Part shown: positions 1 through 8,919 of the stretch, piece after piece | How the letters are laid out: each line of letters opens with the position of its first letter | Numbering within the stretch: position 1 is the first letter of the stretch | Assembly: GCA_963922315.1 (NCBI GenBank) | Contig: CAWUID010000039.1 | Coordinates: 1 to 18,802 of the forward strand | DNA length: 18,802 bases | From: JAHDBG01 sp963922315 | Lineage (GTDB): Bacteria > Pseudomonadota > Gammaproteobacteria > Chromatiales > Chromatiaceae | Direction of reading: 5' to 3' | Translations under genes and position numbers: made by a program | Notes under the pieces: generated by a model | The model's database searches: none | Told to the model about the DNA's origin: nothing | What the model saw: the letters and a program-made list of their open reading frames with translations, nothing else

Positions 1-3000
1 TGTCCTCATAATATATTTTGGCAGGCTTAATATTAGATCGTAAACAGGTTCTAAAAACTCGCTCCAGGCCTGGAAACTGGTACTCTTCGGCGGTAGCTGA
101 ATCGGTTCGTCAGCCCGCACCTGCTGATACGCCGTCTGCAGATCGTCCAGCAGAATCCGCCAGGAGACGCCATCCACCACCAGATGGTGGATCACCCAGA
201 GTAGCCGGGCTGGTTTGCCGTCATCCGACCGGAACAGCACCAGGTGCGTCAGTGGCCCGTCCGCCAGGTTCAGGCTGGCCTGCCAGTGGTTCGCACGAGG
301 CTCCAGGTCGGTCGCCAGATTGGCCAGGTTTTCTTCGATAATCTGATGCGGCGCGACCTCTGATTGATGCGTCTGACGCCAGGTCTTCGCCTGCAGAAGA
401 TAGCGCAGCCGGAACGCATCATGGTGGCTCAGCACAGCGGCAAATGCGGTTTGCAGCGCAATGATGTTCAGATCTTCGGGCACGACCAACAACATCGCCT
501 GATTAAAATAATGCGGTTCCGTAGTATCGCTAACTAAGAAGTGATTCTGAATCGGGGTGAGCGGCACTTCACCCTGCACCAGGCCCTGTTCAGCCAGTAC
601 CGCACTGACCGGCTGTACCACCAGCGCCAGATTGGCAATCGACTGATGCTGGAACACATCGCGTGGTGATAATCCCAGCCCTGCCTGACGGGCCCGTGCG
701 ACGATCTGAATGCTCAGGATTGAATCGCCCCCCAGATCGAAAAAGTTGTCGTGGATACTGATATCAGTCCGTTTCAGCACCTGAGACCAGACAGTGACCA
801 GATGCTGTTCGGTTACATTACGCGGCAATTGCCAGTCGGTTGCCAGAGTCAGTTCTGGTTCCGGCAGCGCCTTGCGATCAATCTTGCCATTCGGCGTCAG
901 CGGCATCTGATCCAGCACAGTGAAACTGTTCGGCACCATATAATCCGGCAGACGGGCCTGGAGCGCGTCGCGGAGTGTGGCGATATCAGGTACTTCCCCA
1001 GCCGCCGCCGTGACATAAGCCGCGAGGGACTTGTTGCCGTCCCGCTCGTGCACCACCACAACCGCCTCACTCACACCTGCCTGCTGACACAGCACGGCTT
1101 CGATCTCGCCCAGTTCAATCCGGAAACCTCGCAGCTTCACCTGGTGGTCGATCCGACCGAGATATTCCAGATTACCATCCGGCAACCAGCGCGCCAGGTC
1201 GCCGGTTTTGTAGAGCCGTTCCGTTTTGCCGAACAGTTTTACTTCAATGAACTTCTCAGCCGTCAGCTCGGGCCGGTTCAGATAGCCACGTGCGAGACCG
1301 GCACCAGCGATGCACAGTTCGCCCGGAATGCCGATCGGTACCGGTTGTTGCTGCTGATCCAGAAGATGAATACGGGTGTTCGCGACGGGTTGGCCGATAG
1401 TGACGATGTCCGTATCAACTGTGCCTCGCACCATGCTGGCACACACGGTGGCCTCAGTCGGGCCATACGCATTGTAAAAATCACAGGTGCCTGACCAGGC
1501 TCGCATCAGTGGTAGAGGGCAGGCCTTACCGGCGACGACCAAAGTGTGTAATCTGTGATGATCCGGGTTCAGGTTCATCACGACTGACGATGGCAATGTT
1601 GCATGCGTGATGCGCTCAGTGACTAACAGGTCATCCAGATGTCCCTGAATCTGATCATGCGGGGCCAGATGAAGTGTTGCTCCCTGCAACAAAGTCATTG
1701 CACACTCCCAGGTTGCTGCATCAAAGCTGATGGAGGCGAATTGCAATACGTTGCTGGTATTGCCTGATACCGATAAATGCTGTGCCTGATACTGACTGAG
1801 GTTAACCACACCCTGGTGCGGGATCATGACACCTTTCGGTTGTCCGGTGGAGCCGGAGGTGTAGATGACGTATGCCAGGTGGTGCGGTTGGGCGATGCGT
1901 GGCAGGTTGTGTTCGGGTTGGTCTGCAAAGAGGGCAGGTTCGTCCAGGCAAACAATCTGGCCTGCATAGTTGGAGAGTTGGTCTTGCAATCGCTGCTGGG
2001 TCAGCAGGATCGGTACCTGGCTATCGGCGAGCATGTAGCTGAGACGTTCGGTGGGATAGTTTGGGTCTAGCGGTACGTAAGCACCGCTAGCCTTCAGGAT
2101 GCCTAGCAGGCCGATGATCATCTCCAGTGAGCGCTCAACACAGATACCCACCAGTGTGTCTGGCTGGATTAGGGGGTGTTGTCTGGTGGCATCGGTCTGG
2201 CTGCGCAGGCAGTGCGCCAGCCGGTTCGCGCTGGCGTTCAGCTGCTGGTAAGTCAATGTGCTGCCTTCGAAGCTGACTGCGATGTTGTCCGGTGTCCGTT
2301 TGACCTGAGCCTCGAACAGGTCGATCAGGGTCTGGTCTGCCGGATAGTCGGTTGTGGTGTCATTCCAGGCTTGGAGCTCTTGTTGTTCGGCTTGAGTCAG
2401 TATTGACAGTTGTTGAATTGGTAACTGGCTCTGATCCTGTAGTTGTTCCAGCAGGTAGATAAATCGTGCCTGTAATGCCTGAATATCCGTGGCATTGAAA
2501 TACGCCTGGTTGTATACAAAATCAAAACGTACCGGGTGTCGGGCATGAAAATCACGTATGAAGAGTGTCAGTGGTATTGCCTGGTAGCCTGGCAAAAATG
2601 AGATAGCTTGTCCTGGCACTGAGCCAAACTGCATGTTGTGATCATGGTTTTCATACGACAGACTGACATCAAATAACTGATGCCGACCGGGTTCCATGCC
2701 CACGGCACGATTCAGTTCACTGACCGGGAAACGCTGATGGCGGTAATGGCTTTGCAGGTTGCGATTAATCTGTTGTACCAGCTCTATGAAGTTGCTGGTG
2801 TGCGGTGCCTGTAACCAGACGGAGCTGACGCCGGTGAACAGGCCTGCGGTGTGTTTGAAGATCGCTCTGGCCCGATTCAGTACCGGCGGCCCGATGGCAA
2901 AATCTTCCCGCTGTGTGATCCGGGTGAAATACACATATAAGGCACCGATCATGACATGGAAGACACTGACCTGGTGTCGTGCAGCAAATCGTTCAAGTTG

Positions 3001-3726
3001 TTGGTAAAACGCGCGTGGCAGCGACAGGGTAGCGCAATCACTGTGGATGACGTCATCTGTGTACTGGGTCCGATAACGTGGATTGAGCAGGGGTTCGGGT
3101 GCAGTGGGATACTGGTTCAACCAGTAGTCGCGGTTTTTGCGGAAGGTGGCAGAATCGACATAGGCGCGATCCTGTGCGATCCAGTCGGTATAGGCTGGTG
3201 CACTGAGATCCGGTGTCTGATCGGCCACCATAGCACTGTACAGCCCGGCCAGAGATCGATTCAGTAGTGCCCCACCCCAGCCATCATTGATCAGATGGTG
3301 GTATTGTTGCAGTCAGTAATAATGGTCATCCGCCAATCTGACCAGATCGTAGCGGAACAATGGTTGTCCGGTCAGAACAAACGGTGTGCGAAACCGGGTC
3401 TGCATCCAGTCCTGTGCTGCGGCCACCGGATCAGGTGTCTGTGACACATCCTGTACCGGTACCGTGACTTCCAGCGTGTCCGGAATCTGCTGATATGGCA
3501 CACCATCTTCGTCTGTTTCTGCCAGCAACTGGATACGCAGGTTGTCGTGTTTGCGGATCAGCAGATTCACTGCCTGCTGAAATAATGCCGGGTCTATTGT
3601 GCCGGGTAAATTTATATAACCACCGACGTTGTACAGTGCTAATTCCGGGTGCAGTTGTTGTTCGAACCAGATCTCGCGTTGGGAGCTGGTCAGAGGATAA
3701 TGCGAAGGATGTGTGGTGTTATTCAT
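1..3726 (-). CDS. Nonribosomal peptide synthetase, C-A-T-E module, interrupted by an in-frame TGA and cut by the left edge
   Basis: Large multidomain peptide synthetase that would activate, tether, condense and epimerize an amino acid. Start ATG at 3726 gives the typical condensation-domain opening (SQREIWF). The order by codon is: condensation domain with HHLINDG at about 143-149; adenylation domain from about 440 with TSGSTG near 623, SFDAATWE, NAYGPTE and NGKIDRK; thiolation domain FFDLGGDS with the phosphopantetheine serine at codon 1002 (721-723); then an epimerization-type domain from about 1036 with HHLVVDGVSWR near 1180. I checked every codon of the frame from 3312 to 1: it is open and leaves the window. 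The only stop is TGA at 3313-3315 (codon 138), where the family normally has Trp in YYWLQxYHH. The specificity residues, aligned from memory to the gramicidin synthetase PheA domain, read D-A-W-T-V-A-A-V-C-K, close to the Phe code. Either a recent pseudogene, a sequencing error, or read through; the start has no strong ribosome site. Confidence 0.9.
3313..3315 (-). other. In-frame opal (TGA) codon inside the NRPS condensation domain
   Basis: On the minus strand the reading is HYY-TGA-LQQYHHLINDGWG. Both sides belong to one condensation domain, and the frame is unchanged across the stop. TGG to TGA is a single G-to-A transition (C to T at 3313 on the plus strand). The next base after TGA is C, a context known to be comparatively leaky. 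If it acts as a stop, the product is a 137-residue fragment without the HHxxxDG catalytic motif. The next in-frame ATG (codon at 3229-3231) lies past that motif. Confidence 0.9.
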
Positions 3727-3791
3727 GGGTTGAGTCTTTTTTTTGCAGTGAATCGGATGGTTTTTGTGATATTCGATGGGCGTTTTGTAGC

Positions 3792-5393
3792 TTATAGCCC
3801 CCAGACGGTGATAGTGCGGCGACCCTGATGTTTTATCTGGTGCCAGATCTTGTCGTCCCAGGACACTTCAGTGCGGCGATCAAAGATCAGCAGATGCCTA
3901 TCATCTGCACCACACCGTGCGGCATAGTCTGCGGTTTGCGGTAAGCCATCTGCCAGGGTCGTTTCTAGCGAGCCATACCGGATCTTCAGTTCTAATACGA
4001 TTCGCTGGATCTCGCCATGAAAGCCTGCCTGTTCATCCACTGGCCATTCGATATACAGGTCGGTGCGTTTGCGCCCGAGCCCGTATTCGCGGCTGATGCG
4101 CCCGCCGCCATTCACGATCCGTTGCAGAAACGCCTGCAATAACAACTGCGGCCCGGCTTCCTTATACTCGAACTGTTGTATCCAGGCATCACTGTGTTCG
4201 CGGAAGAATTGCTGGAATGCCGATAACAATCGGGGCATGTCCAGCCGTCGCTCCGGTGTCAGATACCAGTGCTGCTGGTGGGTAATCGTGGCTTGGCTGG
4301 TCCAGCTCAGTTCGCGTGGAATCGTTTCTTGATAGATACGATTCGCTATACAAATGTCGGGTTGTAGAGTGATCAGGCCAAGGTCAGCCACATACTGAGC
4401 ATCATCTGTGGGTATGTCTGCAGGCTTACCCGTACCCGCCAGCAGGGTAGCAATGACTTGATGTACACGTGGTTCTTTCAGCTTATCGGTTAGTTGATCC
4501 AGGTGCGTGGCGCGTGACTGGATCAGTTTTTCCCGGGCGGTTCGATAATCCTCCAGCGTGATGGTGACAGACCGGTCCCACAGGCGGCGCATGTCGGGTG
4601 CGCGGGTCAGTTGATAGCCCAGCGCATTCACCAGCCAGGGTTGTCCCCGGGTATCAGCCCAGAGTTCGGGATAGATTGCCGGATCAAAGATCTGTCCGGT
4701 GGCGGTAGTGTGTTGCTGCCACAAAGCCTGTATTTCAGATTCACTCAGATTACCGAGCCGCAATGCTGTAGCCTTGATATTGAATGCTGAACCACCGGTG
4801 ATAATCTCCTTGTCCCGGGTGTGGATACGGTAATCCCGCACATCGCGCACACCGCATAATACGATGGAGCTTGGAAACGCTGCCGGACGCTGGGCATAAC
4901 CGCCACGAATCTGGCGCAATACGGCAATCAGGGTATCGCCAACCAGGGCATCAATTTCGTCCAGAAATAACACCACCGGTTGCTCAGATTGCATACTCCA
5001 GACCTGGAGCAACTGGCGTAACAGAGATTCAGCGCCATATTTCTGCCGGTGCGCTGCCAACCATTCCGATAAAAAGGCATCCTGCAGATACACTTCAGCC
5101 GAAGCAGCAATGGCATCTGCGACGGCATCTATTCCGCGCTGTACATGCTCGCGAGCAGCCTGAGCATTTTCGATATTGGCATACAGTGCCTGGTAATGCC
5201 CCTGTTGATTCAGGTAATCCATCAGAGCCAGCAGACAAGTCGTTTTGCCTGTCTGGCGTGGTGCATGCAGCACAAAATAGTTTTCTTCTTCCAGCAACAT
5301 CCTGATATGGGTCATATCCATCCGTTGTAGCGGAGCAATCAGGTAATGCTTGTCGGCTCTGGAAGGTCCGGCCCGATTAAAAAATAATGGCAT
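3792..5393 (-). CDS. AAA-family ATPase fused to a C-terminal PD-(D/E)XK nuclease-like domain
   Basis: 533 residues. The N-terminal half is a P-loop ATPase: Walker A APRQTGKTT at 44-52 and Walker B VVLFLDEIDAL at about 140-150, followed by a helical region with 'WLVNALGYQL' typical of AAA/ORC-like proteins. The C-terminal part carries a PD-(D/E)XK-like core: an Asp near 445 (RTDLYIEW), the ELK triad at 468-470 (VLELKIRYG) and a downstream helix GLPQTADYA. This architecture is a widespread family of unknown function, often annotated as AAA-like or DUF1703-type protein, and is suspected of DNA transactions. The ATG at 5393 is preceded by GAGG at good spacing. It lies 65 bases upstream of the NRPS in the same direction with no visible terminator between, so co-transcription is possible. 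A functional link to the peptide synthetase is not shown. I infer nuclease activity only from the motif. Confidence 0.85.
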   Translation of the reverse strand: MPLFFNRAGPSRADKHYLIAPLQRMDMTHIRMLLEEENYFVLHAPRQTGKTTCLLALMDYLNQQGHYQALYANIENAQAAREHVQRGIDAVADAIAASAEVYLQDAFLSEWLAAHRQKYGAESLLRQLLQVWSMQSEQPVVLFLDEIDALVGDTLIAVLRQIRGGYAQRPAAFPSSIVLCGVRDVRDYRIHTRDKEIITGGSAFNIKATALRLGNLSESEIQALWQQHTTATGQIFDPAIYPELWADTRGQPWLVNALGYQLTRAPDMRRLWDRSVTITLEDYRTAREKLIQSRATHLDQLTDKLKEPRVHQVIATLLAGTGKPADIPTDDAQYVADLGLITLQPDICIANRIYQETIPRELSWTSQATITHQQHWYLTPERRLDMPRLLSAFQQFFREHSDAWIQQFEYKEAGPQLLLQAFLQRIVNGGGRISREYGLGRKRTDLYIEWPVDEQAGFHGEIQRIVLELKIRYGSLETTLADGLPQTADYAARCGADDRHLLIFDRRTEVSWDDKIWHQIKHQGRRTITVWGL

Positions 5394-5489
5394 GGCGATG
5401 CCTCATGATGCAGGTGGCCTGATTGATAAGATAGCTCTGGTAATCAATAAATGATTTACACGGTTTTTACGGGAAATGACAGAAAAAGA

Positions 5490-5804
5490 TCAGTAGGTCG
5501 GCATGTCTTTATCAACAGACCTGGCCCATCCGTCAATGCCGGTATCCAGATTGGTGATCCGGCTGAATCCCTGCTGTTGCAGATAAAGCCCGGCCTGTCG
5601 GCTGCGGTAGCCATGATGACAGATCACGACAATGTGCTGATCGGGCTCCAGCTCATTCAGGCGGTTCGGTAGCTGGCCTAGTGGGATCAGGTTTGAACCC
5701 GTGATATGGCAGTATGCAAATTCCCAGGATTCACGTACATCCAAGAGGTATGGCGACTGATCTTGCAGGTGTTCAGCCAGTTGTTGCGGGCTGATATGTT
5801 GCAT
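5490..5804 (-). CDS. Single-domain rhodanese (sulfurtransferase)
   Basis: 104 residues, the normal length for a single-domain rhodanese of the GlpE/PspE size class. The domain opens with LLDVRESWEF (21-29), and the active-site loop CHHGYRSRQ has the catalytic Cys at residue 62. It ends with NLDTGIDGWA, the conserved C-terminal stretch. Such proteins carry sulfane sulfur as a cysteine persulfide; no signal peptide is seen, so it should be cytoplasmic. It starts 5 bases after the stop of the methyltransferase gene, so the two are almost certainly one transcript. No convincing ribosome site precedes its ATG, which suggests translational coupling. The pairing of a methyltransferase of this type with a rhodanese is familiar in gammaproteobacteria, often next to tolC; tolC is not present here. 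Confidence 0.9.
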   Translation of the reverse strand: MQHISPQQLAEHLQDQSPYLLDVRESWEFAYCHITGSNLIPLGQLPNRLNELEPDQHIVVICHHGYRSRQAGLYLQQQGFSRITNLDTGIDGWARSVDKDMPTY

Positions 5805-5809
5805 GTTGT

Positions 5810-6475
5810 TCAGAAGACAAAAGGTTCAGGTCTTGGCGCTTGCTGTAATGGCTCCAGCAACATTTCACACAGATTCATGACCTGCACTGCACCGGACATC
5901 TCACGCACTAATCGCTGTGCCTGCATCACCGGTGGTTCACCTGCTACGCAGAATAAACGTCCTCCCGGAGCTAGCCAGGACAAAAACAAGTCTGGTACTA
6001 CCGAAACGGAACCTGTCACTGCAATCGCATCGAAATGATGTGCCGGGAATTCCGCCTGGAAAATGTCGTCCGCAATCAGTTCAGCCTGATGTGCCGGGTC
6101 ATACTCATGTAATGCAGCAGCAGCTCGCGCATTCAGTTCCGGTATGATTTCACAGCTGGTGACCTGACCACCCAGAGCCAGTAAGCAGGCTGTCAGGAAG
6201 CCACTGTTAGTCCCTATTTCCAGTACTCTGTCACCGGGCTGTACCGCCAGCGCCTGCAACAGAATGGCTTCCTGCCTCGGAGTCATCATGCTATGCTGAT
6301 CATCTAGTGGAACAGCCGTATCGGCGAAAGCCAGGTGTTGATAAGCCGGTGGTACAAAATGCTCACGTGGGACTTGCTGCAAGACACGTAATACAGATTC
6401 ATCTGTGATGTCACATGGACGAATCTGTTGTTCTATCATGTTAAAACGGGCGGTTTCGGCATAGTCGACTGACAT
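5810..6475 (-). CDS. Protein-L-isoaspartate O-methyltransferase-like protein
   Basis: 221 residues, SAM-dependent methyltransferase of the PCMT family. Visible features are the N-terminal RFNMIEQQIRPCDITD, the SAM-binding motif I VLEIGTNSGFLTA (about residues 84-96), the acidic post-motif CEIIPEL and a C-terminal GGRLFCVAGE. The family repairs isoaspartyl residues in aged proteins, but the usual catalytic segment around (T/S)ISQP is here replaced by MMTPRQEA. This matches the divergent paralogue group found beside rhodanese genes in Pseudomonas-like genomes. Whether it methylates isoaspartate is therefore uncertain. Motif I also has Asn instead of the usual Gly (GTNSG). It is first in a two-gene unit with the rhodanese. 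Confidence 0.87.
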   Translation of the reverse strand: MSVDYAETARFNMIEQQIRPCDITDESVLRVLQQVPREHFVPPAYQHLAFADTAVPLDDQHSMMTPRQEAILLQALAVQPGDRVLEIGTNSGFLTACLLALGGQVTSCEIIPELNARAAAALHEYDPAHQAELIADDIFQAEFPAHHFDAIAVTGSVSVVPDLFLSWLAPGGRLFCVAGEPPVMQAQRLVREMSGAVQVMNLCEMLLEPLQQAPRPEPFVF

Positions 6476-6520
6476 AAGATGCTCTGGTGAGATAAATTGT
6501 ACGGGTGGGTTCAGGTTTTT

Positions 6521-6835
6521 TCAGGTTGTACCGATGGTGCGGAAATAGGGTAGCCAGCATACTAATAGCAAGGCAAACACACCCAGGTCAGACCACAATC
6601 TGATCTGCCGCACGGTCCTTTGCGATGTGTCTTGTTCCAGCATGAAAATGCGGTTCATGAGTGCGTCGAGCAACAACACAAAACTTAACAGTACGACGAG
6701 ACTCGGGATTACATAAGCGGTAATTACACCCCATCCGGTTGGTTCTGTATCTGCCAACCAGACCAGGGGACAACAGACCAGTGCACTGAATAATAGTAGT
6801 CCGCGTAATACGCCGAGATGTGTCAGAAAATTCAT
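6521..6835 (-). CDS. Small integral membrane protein of unknown function
   Basis: 104 residues if translation starts at MNFLTHLG (ATG at 6833-6835, preceded by a weak GACGGA). A longer open frame back to 6964 exists, but its extra 43 residues are only a translation of the intergenic repeat at 6857-6991, so I reject that start. Three hydrophobic stretches are visible: around GLLLFSALVCCPLVWL, IPSLVVLLSFVLLLDAL and LGVFALLLVCWLPYF. A short charged loop (EQDTSQRTVRQIRLW) lies between the second and third. No family is recognised. It is oriented with the methyltransferase-rhodanese pair, 45 bases upstream of the methyltransferase, so it may be part of that unit. It is divergent from xthA. Confidence 0.65.
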   Translation of the reverse strand: MNFLTHLGVLRGLLLFSALVCCPLVWLADTEPTGWGVITAYVIPSLVVLLSFVLLLDALMNRIFMLEQDTSQRTVRQIRLWSDLGVFALLLVCWLPYFRTIGTT

Positions 6836-6856
6836 TCCGTCAGAACCTATGTGAAG

Positions 6857-6991
6857 ATTAAATCTGAGTATTCCCCGCAGCTTGCTGCAGGGACAAAACC
6901 ACGGGGGGATTCCAAAGGAGGAGAGGCGCCGCTCTCGCCCCTTTGGTCGTGGGCGAGGTGGCATACCTCGCCCACGATTTAAAATTTAATT
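6857..6991 (-). repeat. Triple-hairpin intergenic repeat, copy A (about 135 bp, inverted orientation)
   Basis: Copy A of a four-member family, read here as hairpin 3, 2, 1 on the plus strand. Hairpin 3 is CCCCGCAGC at 6873-6881 with GCTGCAGGG at 6884-6892. Hairpin 2 spans 6912-6946 (CCAAAGG...CCTTTGG). Hairpin 1 is a perfect 12-bp stem, CGTGGGCGAGGT at 6948-6959 and ACCTCGCCCACG at 6965-6976, with a 5-base loop. The AT-rich flank ends about 13 bases before the xthA start. It fills the divergent gap between the small membrane protein and xthA. No coding capacity is likely. Confidence 0.85.
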
Positions 6992-7004
6992 AGATCTGGA
7001 AACC

Positions 7005-7823
7005 ATGCGCATTGTATCTTTTAACGTTAACAGCATTCGCGCCCGTGCACATCAACTGGCGGCACTCTGTACTCACTATAGCCCGGACATTATCGGCCTG
7101 CAGGAAACCAAGGTGCAGGACAGTGAATTTCCACAGGATATGGTGGCAGAACTGGGCTATCAGGCGGTTTTTCATGGCCAGAAAGGCCATTATGGCGTAG
7201 CGATTCTGTCGAAACAAGCTGCCTGTTCGGTATCCACCGGCTTTCCGGGAGAATCAGCCGATGCGCAACGACGTCTGATTCGTGCTGAATATCCTGGCCC
7301 GCAAGGTCGTCGTATCACGGTGATCAATGGTTATTTCCCGCAGGGAGAACAACGCGAACATGCTACCAAATTTCCGCACAAGCGATCTTTTTATGCAGAC
7401 CTGCATCAGTTGTTGTCTGATCAGTATCGGCCTGATGACCTTTTGCTGGTACTGGGTGATATGAATGTTGCGCCAGCGGATCAGGATATTGGCATCGGTC
7501 CGGCAAATGCGAAGCGCTGGCTGCGTGATGGCAAGTGCAGCTTCCTGCCAGAAGAGCGTGAGTGGTTGCAGCGTCTGTGTGACTGGGGCCTGCATGACAC
7601 GTTCCGTTCCATCTGTCCGCAGGTGGACGATCAATTCAGCTGGTTTGATTATCGGAGTAAAGGCTTTGCGCGCGAACCAAAGCGTGGGCTGCGGATTGAT
7701 CTGGTACTGGCCACGGCAATGCTGAATCAATGTGTCACGGGTGCCGGTATTGCGTATGATATCCGGGCGATGGATAAACCCTCAGATCATGCCCCAGTCT
7801 GGACAGATATTGAGATTTCGTGA
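7005..7823 (+). CDS. xthA: Exodeoxyribonuclease III
   Basis: 272 residues, the usual size for ExoIII (about 268). It is an AP endonuclease and 3'-5' exonuclease/phosphatase acting in base-excision repair in the cytoplasm. The exonuclease-endonuclease-phosphatase fold is clear: NVNSIRAR at 8-15, metal-binding LQETK at 32-36, HYGVAIL at 62-68, GDMNVAP at 151-157, RIDLVLA near 230, and the catalytic SDHAPV at 260-265. The ATG at 7005 is the natural start (MRIVSFNVNS) and is preceded by GGAAACC. Repeat copy A lies immediately upstream and copy B immediately downstream, so the gene is bracketed by two oppositely oriented elements. Confidence 0.97.
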   Translation: MRIVSFNVNSIRARAHQLAALCTHYSPDIIGLQETKVQDSEFPQDMVAELGYQAVFHGQKGHYGVAILSKQAACSVSTGFPGESADAQRRLIRAEYPGPQGRRITVINGYFPQGEQREHATKFPHKRSFYADLHQLLSDQYRPDDLLLVLGDMNVAPADQDIGIGPANAKRWLRDGKCSFLPEEREWLQRLCDWGLHDTFRSICPQVDDQFSWFDYRSKGFAREPKRGLRIDLVLATAMLNQCVTGAGIAYDIRAMDKPSDHAPVWTDIEIS

Positions 7824-7862
7824 CTCTCCAGGTATCATTGGTCGGCTATGTCTCTTTTTTGT

Positions 7863-7997
7863 GAAATCAAATTTTAAATCGTGGGCGAGGTATGAAACCT
7901 CGCCCACGACCAAAGGGCCGAGAGCGACGCTTCTCCCCCTTTGGAAACCCCCATGATTTTGTCCCTGCAGCAAGCTGCGGGGAATTCTCAGATTAAA
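7863..7997 (+). repeat. Triple-hairpin intergenic repeat, copy B (about 135 bp, forward orientation)
   Basis: Hairpin 1 is a perfect 12-bp stem, CGTGGGCGAGGT at 7880-7891 and ACCTCGCCCACG at 7897-7908. Hairpin 2 spans 7910-7944 (CCAAAGGG at 7910-7917, CCCTTTGG at 7937-7944). Hairpin 3 is CCCTGCAGC at 7963-7971 with GCTGCGGGG at 7974-7982. The left flank reads AAATCAAATTTTAAATCG and the right flank ends AATTCTCAGATTAAA, shared with copy D. The right end is only 4 bases from the yadG start codon. It lies between xthA and yadG and could act as a terminator or processing site. Confidence 0.87.
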
Positions 7998-8001
7998 TAT
8001 T

Positions 8002-8919
8002 ATGTCGGCTTTACAGATACAAGGGCTGAGTAAGCAATACCCGAACGGGCCGCGTGCCTTGCAACAGATTGACCTTGCTGTTGAAGCAGGCGACTTTTTT
8101 GCCCTGCTCGGGCCAAATGGTGCCGGCAAATCGACCCTGATCAGTATCATTTGTTCTTTGTTGAACAAATCCGGCGGTTCTGTGAAAATCTTCGGCCACG
8201 ACCTGGATCAGGCGCCGGAAACAGCGAAGTCTCTGCTCGGCCTGGTGCCACAAGAGTTTAACTTCAACGTGTTTGAGCCAGTACTGACTATTGTGGCGAA
8301 TCAGGCTGGCTATTATGGTATTCCGCGTCGGCGTGCTCTGGCACGTGCTGAAACTGTACTGAAGCAGCTCCATTTGTGGGACAAGCGGCATACCCAGGCG
8401 CGTAGTTTGTCTGGTGGCATGAAACGCCGGCTGATGATTGCCCGCGCCCTGGTACATGAACCGCGTTTATTGATTCTGGATGAGCCGACAGCCGGCGTAG
8501 ATATTGAAATTCGCCGCTCCATGTGGGATTTTCTGCGCGAGATTAATCAGCAAGGCACAACGATTATCTTAACCACACACTATCTGGAAGAAGCTGAAAG
8601 CCTGTGTCGCCATATTGCGATCATCAATCAGGGACGGATTGTGGAATGTGCGCCAATGGCTGACCTGCTGAGCCAGTTAACTCAGGAAACCCTGGTGCTG
8701 GACACGGCAGAGGCGTTAACTCAGATGCCAGAGCTCAATGACTTTTCTCTGCAGCAGGTTGCGTCACACAGCCTGGAAGTGACGGTATCACGACAGCAGG
8801 GGTTGAGTACCTTATTTGCCGGGTTGAAGGCAGCTGGTATTGAAGTGGTTAGCTTGCGCAACAAACAGAACAGGCTGGAGCAGCTGATGATGGACCGGGT
8901 ACAGCAGGTGGCAGCATGA
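8002..8919 (+). CDS. yadG: ABC-2 type transporter ATP-binding protein, YadG-like
   Basis: 305 residues, very similar in length and reading to E. coli YadG (308). It is a cytoplasmic ATPase subunit driving the YadH permease; the substrate is unknown. Motifs are Walker A GPNGAGKST at 37-45, Q-loop at Gln84 (LVPQEF), signature LSGGM at 136-140, Walker B LLILDEP at 156-162, and the switch His at 193 (TTHYLEEAE). The C-terminal third is the usual extension of this family. The stop overlaps the yadH start by 4 bases (ATGA), so the two are translationally coupled. The start codon lies almost against repeat copy B and has no good ribosome-binding sequence. Confidence 0.95.
   Translation: MSALQIQGLSKQYPNGPRALQQIDLAVEAGDFFALLGPNGAGKSTLISIICSLLNKSGGSVKIFGHDLDQAPETAKSLLGLVPQEFNFNVFEPVLTIVANQAGYYGIPRRRALARAETVLKQLHLWDKRHTQARSLSGGMKRRLMIARALVHEPRLLILDEPTAGVDIEIRRSMWDFLREINQQGTTIILTTHYLEEAESLCRHIAIINQGRIVECAPMADLLSQLTQETLVLDTAEALTQMPELNDFSLQQVASHSLEVTVSRQQGLSTLFAGLKAAGIEVVSLRNKQNRLEQLMMDRVQQVAA

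Noticed and set aside
751..1494. Long plus-strand frame across the NRPS
   Set aside because: It is antisense to the adenylation and thiolation domains and has no recognisable protein features.
3313..3315. TGA as a reassigned Trp or selenocysteine codon
   Set aside because: All other genes here use TGA as an ordinary stop, no Sec insertion structure is evident, and condensation domains have no selenocysteine at this place.
4871..5305. Plus-strand frame opposite the ATPase gene
   Set aside because: Antisense shadow of the ATPase domain, whose Walker motifs show the minus strand is coding.
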